Origin: Xylaria sp. FL1777
Taxonomy: Eukaryota > Ascomycota > Sordariomycetes > Xylariales > Xylariaceae
Assembly (NCBI GenBank): GCA_022578965.1
Contig: MU400617.1
Coordinates: forward strand, 62,001-126,000
DNA length: 64,000 nucleotides
Direction: 5' to 3'
Positions 1 through 13,642 of the stretch are shown here, piece by piece. A program made the translations under genes and the position numbers. Numbering within the stretch: the first letter of the stretch is position 1; each line of letters begins with the position of its first letter. Below the pieces are notes generated by a model. It did no database searches and had not been told where the DNA came from. It saw nothing but the letters and a program-made list of their open reading frames with translations.

Positions 1-136
1 TAAATAAGTATTGCTTATAGCATATAGTATTATTTTTAAGCTATTAAACTTATTACTAATTTAACGTTTATAAAAAAAAAGTTTAAAACTAGCGTAAATT
101 TTTTTTTTAGCTTTATAAATAGTTATAGCTTTAATA
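1..136. other. AT-rich DNA before the tandem array
   Basis: No gene or repeat boundary is recognisable here. The stretch has the same composition as the rest of the window. Confidence 0.6.
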
Positions 137-690
137 AAAAAAACTTATAGATTTAATTAAACTTTATGTTTTATTTGCTTTTTATATTTAGCGTAATTTT
201 TTTTAAATAAATTATAAGTTTTTATTTATGCAAATAACTTAAAGTTTAAATTATTTAGTAAGTTTTACATACTTAAAATGATTTGTTTAATAATAATAGC
301 AAGTTTTTAACTATTGTTTTTGTTTAAAAAAACCTATAAACTTAATTAAACTTTACGTTTTATTTGCTTTTTATATTTAGCGCAATTTTTTTTAAACAAA
401 TTATAAGCTTTTATTTATATAAATAACTTAAAGTTTAAATTATTTAGTAAATTTTGCATACTTAAAGCAATTTATTTAATAATAATAATAAGTTTTTAGC
501 TATTATTTTTGTTTAAAATTAAATAGCTAAGCTTAAAGGTTTTTTGCTAAAAGTATTTTAAAGTTTAGATTTTTTAGTAAGTTTTGCACGCTTAAAGTAA
601 TTTGTTTGTTTAATAATAATAGTAAGTTTTTAACTATTGTTTTTATTTAAAATTAAATAGCTAAGCTTAAAGGTTTTTTACTAAATAATT
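137..690. repeat. Tandem array, 189-bp units decaying into shorter ones
   Basis: A block beginning at about 142 recurs at about 331, a period of 189 bp, with only scattered C/T and G/A differences. A third, rearranged unit of about 150 bp follows (about 516-668), and the start of a fourth runs to about 690. A shared core, rich in AAGTTTAAATTATTTAGTAA and followed by a run of TAATAATAG, is seen near 241, 430 and 551. The third and fourth units carry an extra AGCTAAGCTTAAAGGTTTTT segment. No coding potential is visible. It may be a satellite fragment or the repeated end of an element. Confidence 0.8.
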
Positions 691-699
691 AAATAAAAA

Positions 700-765
700 A
701 TAAACAGAACAATAAAAAAAAAAAAAAATTAAAATATTATAAAAAAAAATAAAAAAACCAATTAC

Positions 766-797
<32 letters not shown>

Positions 798-912
798 CAG
801 GTAAAAAAAAAAGAGCTAGCAAAAAAAGCAAAAATGCTTTTTTAGTAATTTTAAAAAATAAAAACCTAAATAATAAAACGCTTAAAAAAAAAAAAATAAA
901 AATAAAAATAAA
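700..912. repeat. Poly-A and A-rich low-complexity tract
   Basis: A-rich sequence contains an uninterrupted run of 30 A at 767-796 and several shorter A runs on either side. It directly follows the tandem array. An A-rich tail of a retroposed element on the + strand is possible, but no element body ending here was recognised. Confidence 0.75.
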
Positions 913-3900
913 AATAGCTAATTTTACAAACTAAAATATTTTTAATAATTGTAAACTATGCTTTACGTATTAAAGCATTTAGTAAACTTAAGAAAAAAAG
1001 CGCTACTATGCTTTAAAAACAAAGCATTTTAAAAAAAGTTATTTTATTAAAAACTAAAGTTGCAGCAAAATAAAAAAAGCTTAATTATAAGAAAATAGTT
1101 TAATATTTATTATATAAAAATAAGTTTTTTTTTAATACTTTTTAAAAAAACTTAAAAATTAATAATATTAAGCTTTTATTTATAACTATAATTTAGTAGC
1201 TACTTTTTTATAATTTAATTTTATTTTAAAAACAAACATTTTTAATAATATACTAAATAAGTTAAGCTAGCTTATAACATAAAAAAGTTCTAGCTTAAGT
1301 TTATTATTAATAAGTTTACTTAAAATAACATGCTTTTTAATAATAAATACGTTTATAATTATTATGTTTAAAAGTTAAGCAAAAAAGCGCAAAAGCAAAG
1401 CTATTGCTTAGCTTATAGTTTTAAAGCTTTAAAAAAAGAAATATTTTAACGTATAATTTTTGTAGTAAAGCGTGCATTATAATAGCGTTTAAAAGAAGCA
1501 AAAAAAGCTATAGCTTAAGTGCTGCAAGCTTTATATGCTAATAGTTAATAGTGCAAATTTTTTATACATAGCTAATTATTTTTGCATAATTTTAAAATAG
1601 CAGCAAGTTATATAAATATAATAGCTAACATAATTACTACTATAAAAAAAGCTAAACTTTATTACTAATGTATAACTTTTTAAAAATTATATATAAACGT
1701 AAAAATTAAAACAAAACTATTATAGTTTTTTGTTTAAGCAAATAAAACAAAAGTACTAAAAAATAAATAAAATGTATATATAACAGCTAAAAAAAAAAAA
1801 AAGCAAGAATAAAAATATATTTAAGTATACAAAAGTAAATAACTTAGCTAAATAAAAACAACTAATGTAGCTATTTAAGCTTGCATAAAAAAATTAGCTA
1901 CAAATAAACAACAAGTAAGCTAAAAATATAGTTAATATGCTTTATTATACTTAATAGTTCTATAATAAGTTTTATTAATATAAATAATTATTATAAAATA
2001 ACGTTATTATTGCAGAATTAATAACAATAATATATATTATACTTAACGTAATAATAATTGTTTTAAAAATATAAGTTTTAGTTAAGTAAAATAAATTAAA
2101 GTATACTTATTATTTTTTTTATTTATTAATTTTATTATATATTATTTTTTTAACTTTTAGTAAAATTTACAGTAAAGTATATAGCTGCTTGCTTAAAAAT
2201 TACTATTATAAATAAATATGTAGCTATACTTAAATATAAAAATTAATTTTTAAATTATTACTTTATATAGCATAATAAAGCACTAAAGTATAATAGCAAG
2301 CAATAAAAAAAAAAGCTAAAAATAAGTTTTATTAGCTATATATTTTTTTAATGTTTTTAAATAACTTAAAGGATTATATAATGCAAAATATAGTATTAAT
2401 AGTAGCAAAAATATATATATAGAACTAAAAAAAAAATAAAAAAAAAATTATTAAAAAGCTTAATAAAATTAATATTTTAAAACATTAGTTTAATAGTATT
2501 GTTTATATTTAATATATTTTTAATAGTGTAGTAGCAAATTAAAAAAAATAAATATTTTTTTTTTTTTAATCTGTTTTAAAGCTTTATATAACTTAAAATA
2601 TATATTATAATAGTTTAGCTTTGTTAACTTAATAAATACATAATAAAATATATTTTAAAAATAGTTTTAGAACTTATATAAAGAGTTAAATATATTAGTA
2701 CAAATATAGCTAAATATAAATAAATATAAGCAAAAGCAAAATTAAAAGTAAACAGTAGTATTATATTATATAAAGTAAGTAGCAGTATAGCTATAATAAT
2801 AATATATAACAAAATTTTATAATTTTTTTTAATATAACTTAACAAGCAAAAAACAGAACTTATAGCTTAAAAAAAAAAACATTTATTAATTTATGCTAAA
2901 ATATAACAAAAAAATCCATTATTTTTTTTTTTAACTATTGCTTTTTTTTTATGGGCTTTTAGAATATTACGTTCTAAGCAATGCATAATTATAAGCAATA
3001 TATTATTTTCTGTACTTTTATTAGTTATATAAGCTTTTTTACAAAAATTATACATAAAAATAATAGCTTTATTATTATTATTTTTATTTAAAGCTAAATT
3101 AAAGTTAATATTATTTTTATTAGTTGTTTTTAAATTAATAAACTAAGTTAAAAATGCTAAAGTATTTATATTAATAATATTAAAAAATAGCGTTATATTT
3201 AAAGCGTTTATTATTAATATTGTTGTTTTAATAAAACTTTAACTAAAAAGTATGCAAAAAACACTTTTAGTTTTAGCATTAATTATATTTTTGTTTTTAA
3301 AAATAAAGTGCTTAAAAAGTATTAGTATAATAAGCAACTAAATAGTAAATAAGCTTTTATTAATAAATTTTGCAATTTAAAAAGTATAAAATAAAGTTTT
3401 AGTTTTTAAGTTAGCTATGTTTTTTTTAATAGTAGTTATAATTATATTAGTATGTTTTAATACTATAGTAAATATTAATTGTTTTTAAATATGCTTTTAG
3501 CAACATAATAATAACAAACTAGCTATAAATAGCAAACTTAGCTTTTTAATGCTAGCAAACTTAATTATATTAGCTATAATACAAAATATAAAGTTTTTTT
3601 TATTTTTACTAGTAATAAAAGTTATTAAGTTTATATTTTTAATATTGGAGTTTTTTTTGTTGCAATTAGTAAAATTAATAATATTTATTATATTAACGTA
3701 CTAATAGCAAATTGCATTACTAAGTACTTTTTTAGCAATATGCTATATTAAGCTAAGCATATAAATTAAAGCTAACGTTAATACTTATTGTTTTTTGTTA
3801 ACTTTAGTTAAAATAATAATAACTATAAAAGCAAAAACTAAACTTTTAGTTTTTAAGTTATATTATAAAAAACAAATAAAAAAAAAAATTAATACTTTTT

Positions 3901-5390
3901 GTTTTTATTTTTAAGTAAGTTAAATATGTATATAATTTATAATACTAGTTATAATTGCTATAAAAAGCTAATATTAATTTAGATTGTTTTGTTTAATACT
4001 AAAAATAAATATACTAAGTTTTATAAAGATTTTTAAACAATTTAAAATACTACTTACTAATATAGTATTTTTATTAGTTTTAAGATAATTTGTTTAAAAC
4101 AAAAGTTAATATAAGCAAAAAAAAACGCATTATAATATGTTAAGCTGCTTGCTATAGTTATTTTACGTTAGTATATGCTTAACTAAACAAAAATAGTATT
4201 ATATATTAAAGCACTATATTAACTAACAATTGTTTTTAAGTAGCTAGCAAACTTAAGTTTTATATTATATTTTATGTTTAAGTAGTTTTATACATTATAA
4301 GTTATATTATTAAACCGGCTTACTATTATAAAAAATAAAGAAAATAATAAAACATAGTTGCAACTTATAAAAAAAAAAAATTAATTATATTAAATTTGTG
4401 CTTTTAAATTTATAATAAAGTTTAAAATATTTAATAAAAAAAAATAAAAGCTATAATAAAAGGTATAAAAAAAGCAATAAAAAAACTATTTAATATAAGT
4501 ATATATATATATATATACGCGTATAATATTTGTTAGAAAAATGAAAATATACTAAAAATTATATTTTAAAACTGCTAAGCATAATATATTAAGTATAAAG
4601 CTAAAAGTTCAGCAAATAAACTAATAAAACTAGTTTTATAAATTTTAAAAAGATTTAAAAGCTATAACTTTAATATAATATTTTATAAACTTTAGTAAAA
4701 AAACATTAAACTATTTCTTTAGATTTTTAAATAGCTAAAAAGAAATTAAAGTATAAACTATAATAAAAGTGCTAATTATGCATAATATTTTACTTTTTAT
4801 AAAGCTAAAGCATTAGCTATTATTAAGCTACTTATAACGTTTTAGTTTTAAATTAAATAAACATTTTTAACTAGGTTTAATTTATTATTAAGTATTAAAA
4901 TTACTATGTATATTAATAAAGCTTTACAATAATTTAGTTTATTAGTTATTAGCTTAATTAATTATTTTAAGAACACTTTATATAGATTTATAAAATTAGT
5001 TATACAGTATTAAGCTACTTTTAAAAGTATAGTTAAGCAATAAATACTTATAAATGCTATAATGCAATTATATAAAAAGTAATTAACCTAAAAAATAAAA
5101 ACTATAACTTAAAACAAAATTAACAAAAAAAAACAAAAAAAAAACAAAAAAAAAACAAAAAGAAATAAAACAAAGCAATAATGCTTATATTACTACTATT
5201 TAAAAAGCTTATATAAAATAAACAAATCAAACTATTAGTAAAATTTATTACTATATAAAAATATGTTATAATAGCTTTTATAGGTTTATAAACTTTAGGA
5301 CTTTTTTTTTATTAAAACTTATAGATTTAATATTATATAATATATAATTAAGATTTAACTGCAAATATAATGCATAAATAGCACGTGCTA
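913..5390. other. No recognisable gene; degenerate AT-rich DNA
   Basis: Stops are dense in every frame and no protein motif could be read through them. A short (TA)n run lies near 4500-4516. The part from about 2.9 to 4.3 kb is T-rich on the + strand, as expected for a decayed element whose coding strand is minus, but no domain was identified. The 73-codon minus-strand frame at 2624-2845 is almost entirely I, L, Y and F and is a composition artefact. Confidence 0.55.
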
Positions 5391-5660
5391 TTTTATAGTA
5401 TTATTTTATTAAGAAATTAACCTTTAAACATTAAACTAAGCACTAGTAATATATAAATATATTAAAACAATAAAACAGAAAGCATTAATTTTTTTTTTTT
5501 TTTTTAGAAGATTTAACTATAAACGTTAAGCATTATTAATATATGCTATATTATAATTTTATATTTAGTAGCATATGCTATTTTGTAGCTTTATTTTACT
5601 TAGTAGCGCGTGCTATTTTGTAGTTTTATATTTAATAGCATATGTTATTTTGTAGTTTTA
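5391..5660. repeat. Short palindromic repeats, four copies
   Basis: Four copies of a unit with a self-complementary core, GCATATGC or its variants GCACGTGC and GCGCGTGC, followed by TATTTTGTAG start at about 5391, 5571, 5606 and 5638. The last three are spaced 35 and 32 bp apart. The variants differ only by transitions. The alternation of CG and TA steps inside the core suggests an original CpG-containing palindrome. No function can be assigned. Confidence 0.6.
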
Positions 5661-7990
5661 TTATAACAATAAAACAAAAAGCATTAAATTTCCTATTACT
5701 TATTTATTGTTTAAAAATAAATTAGCACCTTTTTATTGTTTTTTATTTTTTTAATTTAAAAGATTTAAAAGCTACAAAACTGCGCTATACTAAATATAAT
5801 TTATTAATTATATTATTTTTAGAGATTTTAAGCATAAAATTAGTATTAGCATATATTATTATAATACTAAAAGTATATTTAGTAAATTTTAAGTTTAAAA
5901 AAACAATAAGTTAAAACTAAATTAATTCTAGTATTTAGGTTAAAAAATCTGCATTAAAGATTATAAATGGTTTTACTTTTTGAGCTTTTTTTATAATTAA
6001 AGTTAAGCCTTTAAAAGCTACAATAATAATTAAAACATAAAAAAAGTATAAAGTTTAATTAAATAGCTTTAAAGGTTATTTTATTTATATATTATTAGCA
6101 ATAAAATTATATAAAATGTTATACTTAATTAAACAATAGTTAGTTAGTTATATAATTAACTATATTAATATAAATAATTTTATTTAGCTAATATTTTAAA
6201 AGGTTTAAATAAATAATTGCTATTGTTTAAATATTATTAAGTAGTTATATATTTTATATTAAATACTTTAATAATAAAGTTAAAAAAACATAAGTGTTGC
6301 TTTACGTTTAAAAAAAGTTAAAGTATAATTTTATTAAAACTTGTTTATTTTTATGCATTTATGCTTTATATTATTATATAATACAAAAGGTTTTATAAAG
6401 CAATAAATAGCTAATAAATTATTCTAGATATAAAAACATATAAAGCTATAAATTAAACTAGGTTTTCTAAAAAAATCTAAAACTATACTAACAAATGCTT
6501 TTTTGTTTAAATCTAAATATTGCTTACTTTTAAGTTTATCGCTTAAATACTAGAATTTTATAGCTTAACTATTTAAACATAATTTAAATAGCTATTACAT
6601 TTTTAAACCTAGTTTAATGTTATACTATAGCTATTTTAAATTAAAGTATTAATACTATTAAACTTAGCATATTTTTTATAAGTAATAAAAACTATAGAAA
6701 TATTATATAAAAATAGTTTATACTACACTTAATTTTTAATAAAAGTAATTAATATATAACTTTTTTTTTTTTTTATTATATAATATTAATTTAACTATTA
6801 CTTATATAACTAGTATAATGCTTCGCTAAAAAACTAGTTGTAATATTTTTATTGTTTAAACTTTGGATTTTTTTTAGTTTAATAACTTATTGCAATATAA
6901 TAATCTACAGATATTTTTGCAACAATTTATTTAAAATATAAGTTTTTAATGCTTTTAGATTTACTAGTACATAGATTATTAATATAAAAAAGCAAACTTT
7001 AAATATTTTTAATTTTGTAGCGTAGCTTACTAATTGTTTAATTTTTTAGAATCAATTAAATAAATTTGTTTTGTTTGCAAGTTTTAAACTATAAAAATAA
7101 ATGCGTTCTACGCTATTTTTATTTCTTACAGCTAAAAGTTTTTTTTTGTTTAATTTATTAATAACGTTTAATATAACTTTAACTTTTTTATTGCTAAACT
7201 TGCTTTTTTATTATTATATAATGTTTTATTTTGCTTTAAAAAATAATATTAATTAAAAAAACTTTAAATTATTAGCAATTATTATACTAAATAAAATAGT
7301 ATTAAAACTTAGTATGTTTAGTTTTAAAATAATTCTTTTATAAAGTTTTATATAATAACTATTTTATAGCATAACTTTTTATTAAAGTTGCTTATAAAAA
7401 AACTAAAGTTTTGCTTTAATATATAAACGCTATAAAAAAAAAGTATAAACATTGCAAACTATTTAGTACTAGTTTTAATTAGTATAAACTAATTTAACTT
7501 AACTATTAAATAAAGATTATTTAACGCATATAAAATGCTATAAATAATACTTATTTTTTCTTTAATTTTTGCGTTGTTTGCTAACAATATTTATGCAATA
7601 ATTTAATGCCTTAAGTTAACTAAGTTAATAATACTAATTTAAACTAAAACAAGAATTTTGCAAAAATTATTTAATGCTACTTATGTTTTTTATATACTAT
7701 AAAAACTAAAAAGCAGTTTATATAAATATGCTTATTTTACATTAAATTTATTAATGCTAAACAAATGCTAAAGTATGCTATAGCTAATTATTTTAATACA
7801 AGCTATTTTTATTAATATTTTAAAAAGCTACGTTGTTTTAGTTTTATAAAAAAACAATTAATCTTTTTATATATTTTGTATAAATATATTATTAAGTTTT
7901 ATGCTAAAGATTAAAAACAACTAGCAGATGTTTATTACTAATTAAAAAAATAAATTATAGTTTAAAAACAAAATATTTTATATATTGCTA
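5661..7990. other. No recognisable gene; may include the upstream part of a copia relic
   Basis: No motif of integrase or protease could be read with confidence. If the reverse-transcriptase relic starting near 7998 belongs to a full Ty1/copia element in + orientation, its gag, protease and integrase would lie here. The sequence is too eroded to confirm that. Confidence 0.45.
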
Positions 7991-7997
7991 TTACTTT

Positions 7998-8290
7998 GCT
8001 TTATATAGTTTTTAGTTTACGTAATATTGTTTAAGTTTTTTAAATAAATATTATAAAGCTTAAACTACAAAATATTAAGGATTTACTATATATACGTTAT
8101 TAATAAGTTATAAATGCTTTAGCTTAATTAAAAGTTAATAATTTATTATATGTAGATATTTTTATTAATAATATAGCATTAGCTAGTTTTTTAGTTAATA
8201 ATATATTATTATTATTAATAAATAAAATATATATTTTTGCTAAAAAAAATCTTAATATTACTTAAGCAAACTATATAACTAATTAAAACT
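7998..8290 (+). pseudogene. Probable Ty1/copia reverse-transcriptase relic
   Basis: Read through the stops, bases from 7998 give ALY-S-F-x-F-T, resembling the copia motif ALYGLKQ. About 50 codons later (8149-8157), in a neighbouring frame, comes LLYVD, resembling the catalytic YVDD block. This is followed by INNIALASF and, about 25 residues on, a KNLN segment where copia elements have KDLG. The order and the spacing of about 50 residues match copia reverse transcriptase. The second catalytic Asp is lost or shifted, at least one frameshift is needed, and TAA/TAG interrupt the frame. No LTRs were found around it. The assignment rests on eye alignment of short motifs and could be coincidental in such low-complexity DNA. 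Confidence 0.4.
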
Positions 8291-9760
8291 TTATTTTTAG
8301 TGTATTAATTAAGCAACTATAAAGCTTTTAATATGTTTTTAATACTAAGCAGCAGTAATAGCTTAGCTTAATAAAATAAAATAATTTAATAAGGTTTAAT
8401 ATATTTGCAGTATTTAATAAAAATAAAAATATTTAAAAAACTAGTATTAATAAAAATGCTATTCTAAAAATTAAAAAAACTATATTAAGCATAAGTTTTT
8501 ACAGTGCTATTTTACTTAAAAGTAATATTAATACTGCTTGTTTTATAATAAAAACTATTAATTTTGCTAAAGTTAATAATATAAAGTATTTCAAAATATA
8601 GCAGTATATTAGTTTTGTTAACTGCTTTAATAGAAATTTTTACCTAAAGGCATTTTTGCATTTTTTTTTATATAAGAAAAAAAAACATAAAAACGCTTTT
8701 GCTATTAAAAATAACATTTATGCTTGTAATACTAGCATTAACTAAAACGTCTAAGTTTAGTATTATTTTTTATAACATAAAAGTTACTATATAACAAATT
8801 TTTTTTTTTTTTTTTTACTTATAAATAATAAGATTTAAAATAATAGTACTTTTATTTTAAAAGCTTTAATTAAACAAAACATATAAACTGCAGTTTAAAA
8901 AGCATGCTATTTTTTAAGCCTAGCAAATTTAAATGCTAAAAAGCGCTTTGTTTGCTGTTATAAATATTATAGCAATTTATACATTAAAACTATACTAAGA
9001 AATATTCGATTAATTAAGTATAAATAGCTTTACTTTTGCGAACAGAAAAATATTTTTAAAAATTAATTATAGTTGTTAATTGTTATATATAGCTTATTTA
9101 TAATCTAGTTTACTATTAATTTTAAGAATTAAAGCAGTTTTATAATTTTTAAAATAGCGCTTTTTAAAAACTTAGTATAAGCTAAAGCATTAAATAAGTA
9201 TTAAGTAAGTTTTAATAATAATTAATAAAGCTTTAAATTTATTAAAACTATATATTAAAATTTTATAGCTACTGCTTAAATATTTTAAATATATATAAAT
9301 ATGTTTATTAAAAACGTAGTAAAAGCTAGAGCATTTAGTAAAATTATTGCATATTATAGTATAATAAAAAACAATAGTTAAAAGAGCTTTTATTTATATA
9401 AAATATTATAGCTAGCTAGCAATACTACAATATATAAACTAATTAATAACTTAGCTACTAATAAAATCCTAGGCTTAAAAAAGCATATTATTAGCTATAT
9501 AGATTTTTTTTTTAATAAAGTGCGCTATATTTACTAAGTAATTAAAATTTAGAATATTAATAAAAAAAATAGTATTTAAATAATAATTTAGTTAATAATG
9601 TTAACTATATTACTATTTATATTAATGTTTTAAATATACTAAAGCATTTTTAGTTTAATAAAATATTATTAATGTTATATATAAAACAGCAGTATGCTTT
9701 TTTAAACGCTTGTAATAATTATTATGCTTATATAAACACTTGTTAAAAAAAACTACATAA
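8291..9760. other. No recognisable gene downstream of the RT-like relic
   Basis: This is the expected position of a copia RNase H domain, but none could be read. Stops are dense in all frames. Confidence 0.45.
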
Positions 9761-9789
9761 AAAGATAGCTTGTTAATTTAGCTATCTTT
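9761..9789. repeat. Perfect 10-bp inverted repeat (hairpin)
   Basis: AAAGATAGCT at 9761-9770 is exactly complementary to AGCTATCTTT at 9780-9789, with a 9-base loop. It keeps a GAT and an ATC, contexts that are rare in this window. There is no coding context to make it a terminator. Confidence 0.55.
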
Positions 9790-12700
9790 AAATGTTAATA
9801 AAAGTAATACATATAACTAAAAATAGCTTTATTAAAATTAAAAAGAACTATTTATATGTTAGCAAAACTAATTTAATTATAGCATTAATATTTTAATGCA
9901 ACTATAACTTTATATTTTTATAAGAATGCTTTTGAACTTTTTTTATTATATATTATGTGCTAAATTATATAATAAAAGCGCTAATTAAACATTATAAACT
10001 TATAATGTTTATAAAAAAAATCCTAGATTAAATAGCGTAATATTAACAAAAATAACCTTATAAAAAAAACATAAAAAAAATAAAAAGCAATTTTATTATA
10101 CTATTTTTTATAATAAATAATAAAGCTAATATAGTTTTTTGTAAGTTTATAGCTTTGCTTTTTAATAAGCTAGCAATTGCTTAAAAGCTTTTAGCTATTA
10201 AAGTTTATGCTAATTTGCTTAAAATGCTAAACTATTATTTATTTGTAAAAAACTAAGCTATAGTTAACTTTAATTACTTTTATATTTATATACTAAAGGT
10301 TTTTTTATAGTACATAATTAACTGCTCTAGTTTTAATGCTATTTAGCTACTATTAAACTTATTAAGCAAAAAAAGTTAGGTTTTTTTTTATATGCAAGTT
10401 TATGCGTATAAAAAAATAATACTTTAAAATATATATTTGTACAATTATATAAGCAGCTTTTATTTTATAAAAAAACTAAAAAAAGAATTATTATTACATT
10501 ATTTTTTAATAAACGAAAATATTTCTTTTTTTAGAAAAATAGTTTAAAAGCTTGTTAATAAAAAGCAGATTTTAGTTTTTAGTAAACAACCTATTAATAG
10601 CATAAATATAAACGATCTAAATTAAGGCGTTATACTAAAGCTTTTATTATTTGTTTTATAGTATTGTTTTAATACTTTAATTAAAATGTTTGCTTTTGAA
10701 TTTTAGAATTATTATTATGCTTAGTTAAATAGTAAGCTTTTATTTAAAGTTAGAAATTTAAATTAGCTAAAAAAGTTAAAAAAAAAAAGCAGTAAAAAAC
10801 GCTAAAGCATAAAAAAATTAACAAGTTAATTTAATAAATAATAATAATTTATTATTTAATAATAATTAGCAACTAATAAACGTAGAAAAAAACTAGCTAA
10901 AGAAATCTTTGCATTTTTTACGCTATAATTTTAACTAGTTTAAATAGTTACTTAAAAAAATAAATAAGCTACTTAATATATTAAATAACTTTAAATAACT
11001 TATTTAGTAAACAAACGTTAAAAACATTAAAAATGCACGTTTTAATATATTTACTAAAAATTAAACAAATATTTTTAACCGGATAAAAAATAGTAAAAAT
11101 AGTAATAATGTTATACTAGCTAAACAAATTAGCGTTACATTAATGCAACTAGTGTAACCTAAATTAGCAATTTTAAAAAACTACATTAAAAAAAAAAATA
11201 AGTACATTGTTTTAAAAAAGCTAAGTTATATATATAACTATAAAAACTTAGTTAAAAAAAATAAGTTTATAATACTAAGTTTTAAGTTTAACTAAAACTA
11301 ATAGTATTTTTAAATATTAGCATTAAATAATTTTAAAAGCAATACTACTTTTGTTAAATATTTTCTTTTAATAAAATACTGCATTATTAGCTATATAATA
11401 TATATAAAAAAAGGTTTAAATGTAAAACAAAGTAAAGTAGTTTTGCTTATATACTAAAAGCTTAACTTTAATGCTAACGTAGTACAAAAAAATGTATTAA
11501 AACTACTTATTACTATTAGTTTTTTAGAAAAATAAAGCAGCACTAGAAAATCTGTTGTTATTTAAGCTATATATAAAGTATTTTTTTAGTTAGGAAAAAA
11601 AAACAAAATATTAATTATTACTTTTACTAAAAGCGTAGTAGTAAGTATTAATAGCGTTATAATACATTTAATAATAAAGTTTAAAGTATGCAATAAATAA
11701 ACTTTTTAAAGTTTAACATTAAAAAATAAAAGTACTATATAACTATAGCAAAATAAGCTTGTTTTTATTATTAATAAAATTAGCATAGTTTTAGCTAAAC
11801 TTTTATTTTAAGTTAAAAAAGCTATACGTAAAAACTATAATATAAAAAACAAAAAATAATTTAGTAGCTTTTTATATATTTTTATAGCTAGCAATTTTGC
11901 TTAGTTTTCTTTAATAAGTAGTATATTGCTAGCTAAAAGTTTAACAAATTTAATAGCTTTTATATAAGCAATATATAGCTATACTTTAAATAAACATTTA
12001 ACGTATAAAAAATAAAGAAAATGCTAATAATAAAACTTAAAAAGTAATAATTATAATTTTAACAATTAACATATATAAAATATAAATAACAAACATAAAA
12101 GTTACACTATTTATAAAGCTATTAAAATTATAAGCAATAGTAATAAAAAAGCAATAATTGCTTAAATTGCTTACGCTATTAAAAGAGCTAAAAGCTTAGC
12201 ACTAATAAAAAACGTTGCAAAATTAGTTTGCTTAAAATAGCAAATAAAAGCATAAAGCAATATATAATTACGTAGTTTTTTAGATTAATTTTGCTTTAAA
12301 ACTTAAACTAAAAAAAACTAAAATATACTAAATGCTTAAGCAACAAATAACTTTTTATTGCTTTATTTTAGGCTTATTAATAGATTTTAATTTATTATAT
12401 GTAATAATAAGCTGCAGTATATTGTTAACTTTAAAGCAGCATAATTGTTTTTATAGTGCAATAACTATGCTTTGTTTTTATTTATTTTTTTGTTAAAACA
12501 CAAGCTAAATATATTAACAATAAAATATTTTACTAAAGTTTAAAAATATTTATATATATAAATAAATACAAGTAGTAAAAAAAAAAAGAAAAGTTTTTAT
12601 AAAAACATAAGATTTAATTTAGCTATTTTAGCTTATAATTTATTTAATAAGGAAATACTAATTATTATAATAACTAATATTTATTTTAGTTTAAGTATAA

Positions 12701-13445
12701 TAAATAAAAGTAAATTTTTAGCAAAAGGGTTTATTTTGTTTTTTATAGCAATATATATTCGCTTAACGCTAAATGTTTATTTTTATATAGAACTACTTGC
12801 TTATGTTTTTGTTAAAAAGGTAAATAATAAAACAATATATTATTTAGCTTTAAAAAGTAGTATTATATTACTATTTTTTAGTTCTAAAAAACAAAAAGTA
12901 AAAGTACTAAAAGTTATTAAATCGCTTGTTATTTTTAGCTAAACAAGTATAGCTTATATAACTAGCTTAGCTATAACTAAGTATAAAGCTTAAAAAAAAA
13001 CGTTTTTTAAGGTTGCTTTATATTTAAATAAAACAGCAAATAGTAGCAAAAAAACTAACAATAAAAAGAAAAGCAGCAAAAGATTTTTATTTATATATGT
13101 TTAATTATTAAGGTTTACTAATTTAAATAGCATATAGTTGCTTAATAATATAAAGCTAAATGTTTTTTTAAATATTTGTTTTTTTATTAATTGCTAAGCA
13201 TTAATAAATAAGTTAAATAGTATAAACATAAAAACTAAATTAAAAAATAAATCTATTAATATAAAGAAAAAAAAAATATAGAATAATTAAAATTTTATAA
13301 TATGTTAACTACTTGCTAAATAATTTATATATTAAACAAAGAACTAATAGTTTTTAGCTTAAAAAATTAAGTTGTAATAATTATAAGCATTAAAATAATA
13401 AAGCTTTTAAAGGCATAAAATAGCATTATATTTAGTAGTAATATA
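9790..13445. other. No recognisable gene; degenerate AT-rich DNA
   Basis: Nothing recognisable was found. The 68-codon + frame at 12736-12942 starts inside low-complexity sequence, has no protein motif and no homologous frame elsewhere in the window, and is judged chance. Confidence 0.55.
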
Positions 13446-13642
13446 TTATATATATTAGTTAAACTAATTAATTACTTAATTAATTAGTTAATTAATTAAC
13501 CGAACTTTTTGTATTAATATATTTTACTATATTATAAATAAAGTTTGCTATATTTAAAACTTTTTAAAAAGTATATAAAGTAGTTAAAGCTTTATACTTA
13601 ATATTAAAATAAATTAATTAATTAATTAATTAATTAATAATA
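13446..13642. repeat. TTAA/ATTA microsatellite tracts
   Basis: Two runs of tandem AATT/TTAA tetranucleotides (about 13455-13500 and 13611-13640) flank about 110 bp of non-repetitive AT-rich sequence. Confidence 0.7.

Noticed and set aside
2624..2845. 73-codon minus-strand open frame
   Set aside because: The product is almost only I, L, Y and F, with no motif. It is expected by chance in AT-rich DNA.
9761..9789. Hairpin as a transcription terminator
   Set aside because: No gene upstream, no eukaryotic equivalent, and stems of this size are not rare in AT-only sequence.
12736..12942. 68-codon open frame on +
   Set aside because: Low-complexity product, no recognisable start context or relative elsewhere in the window.
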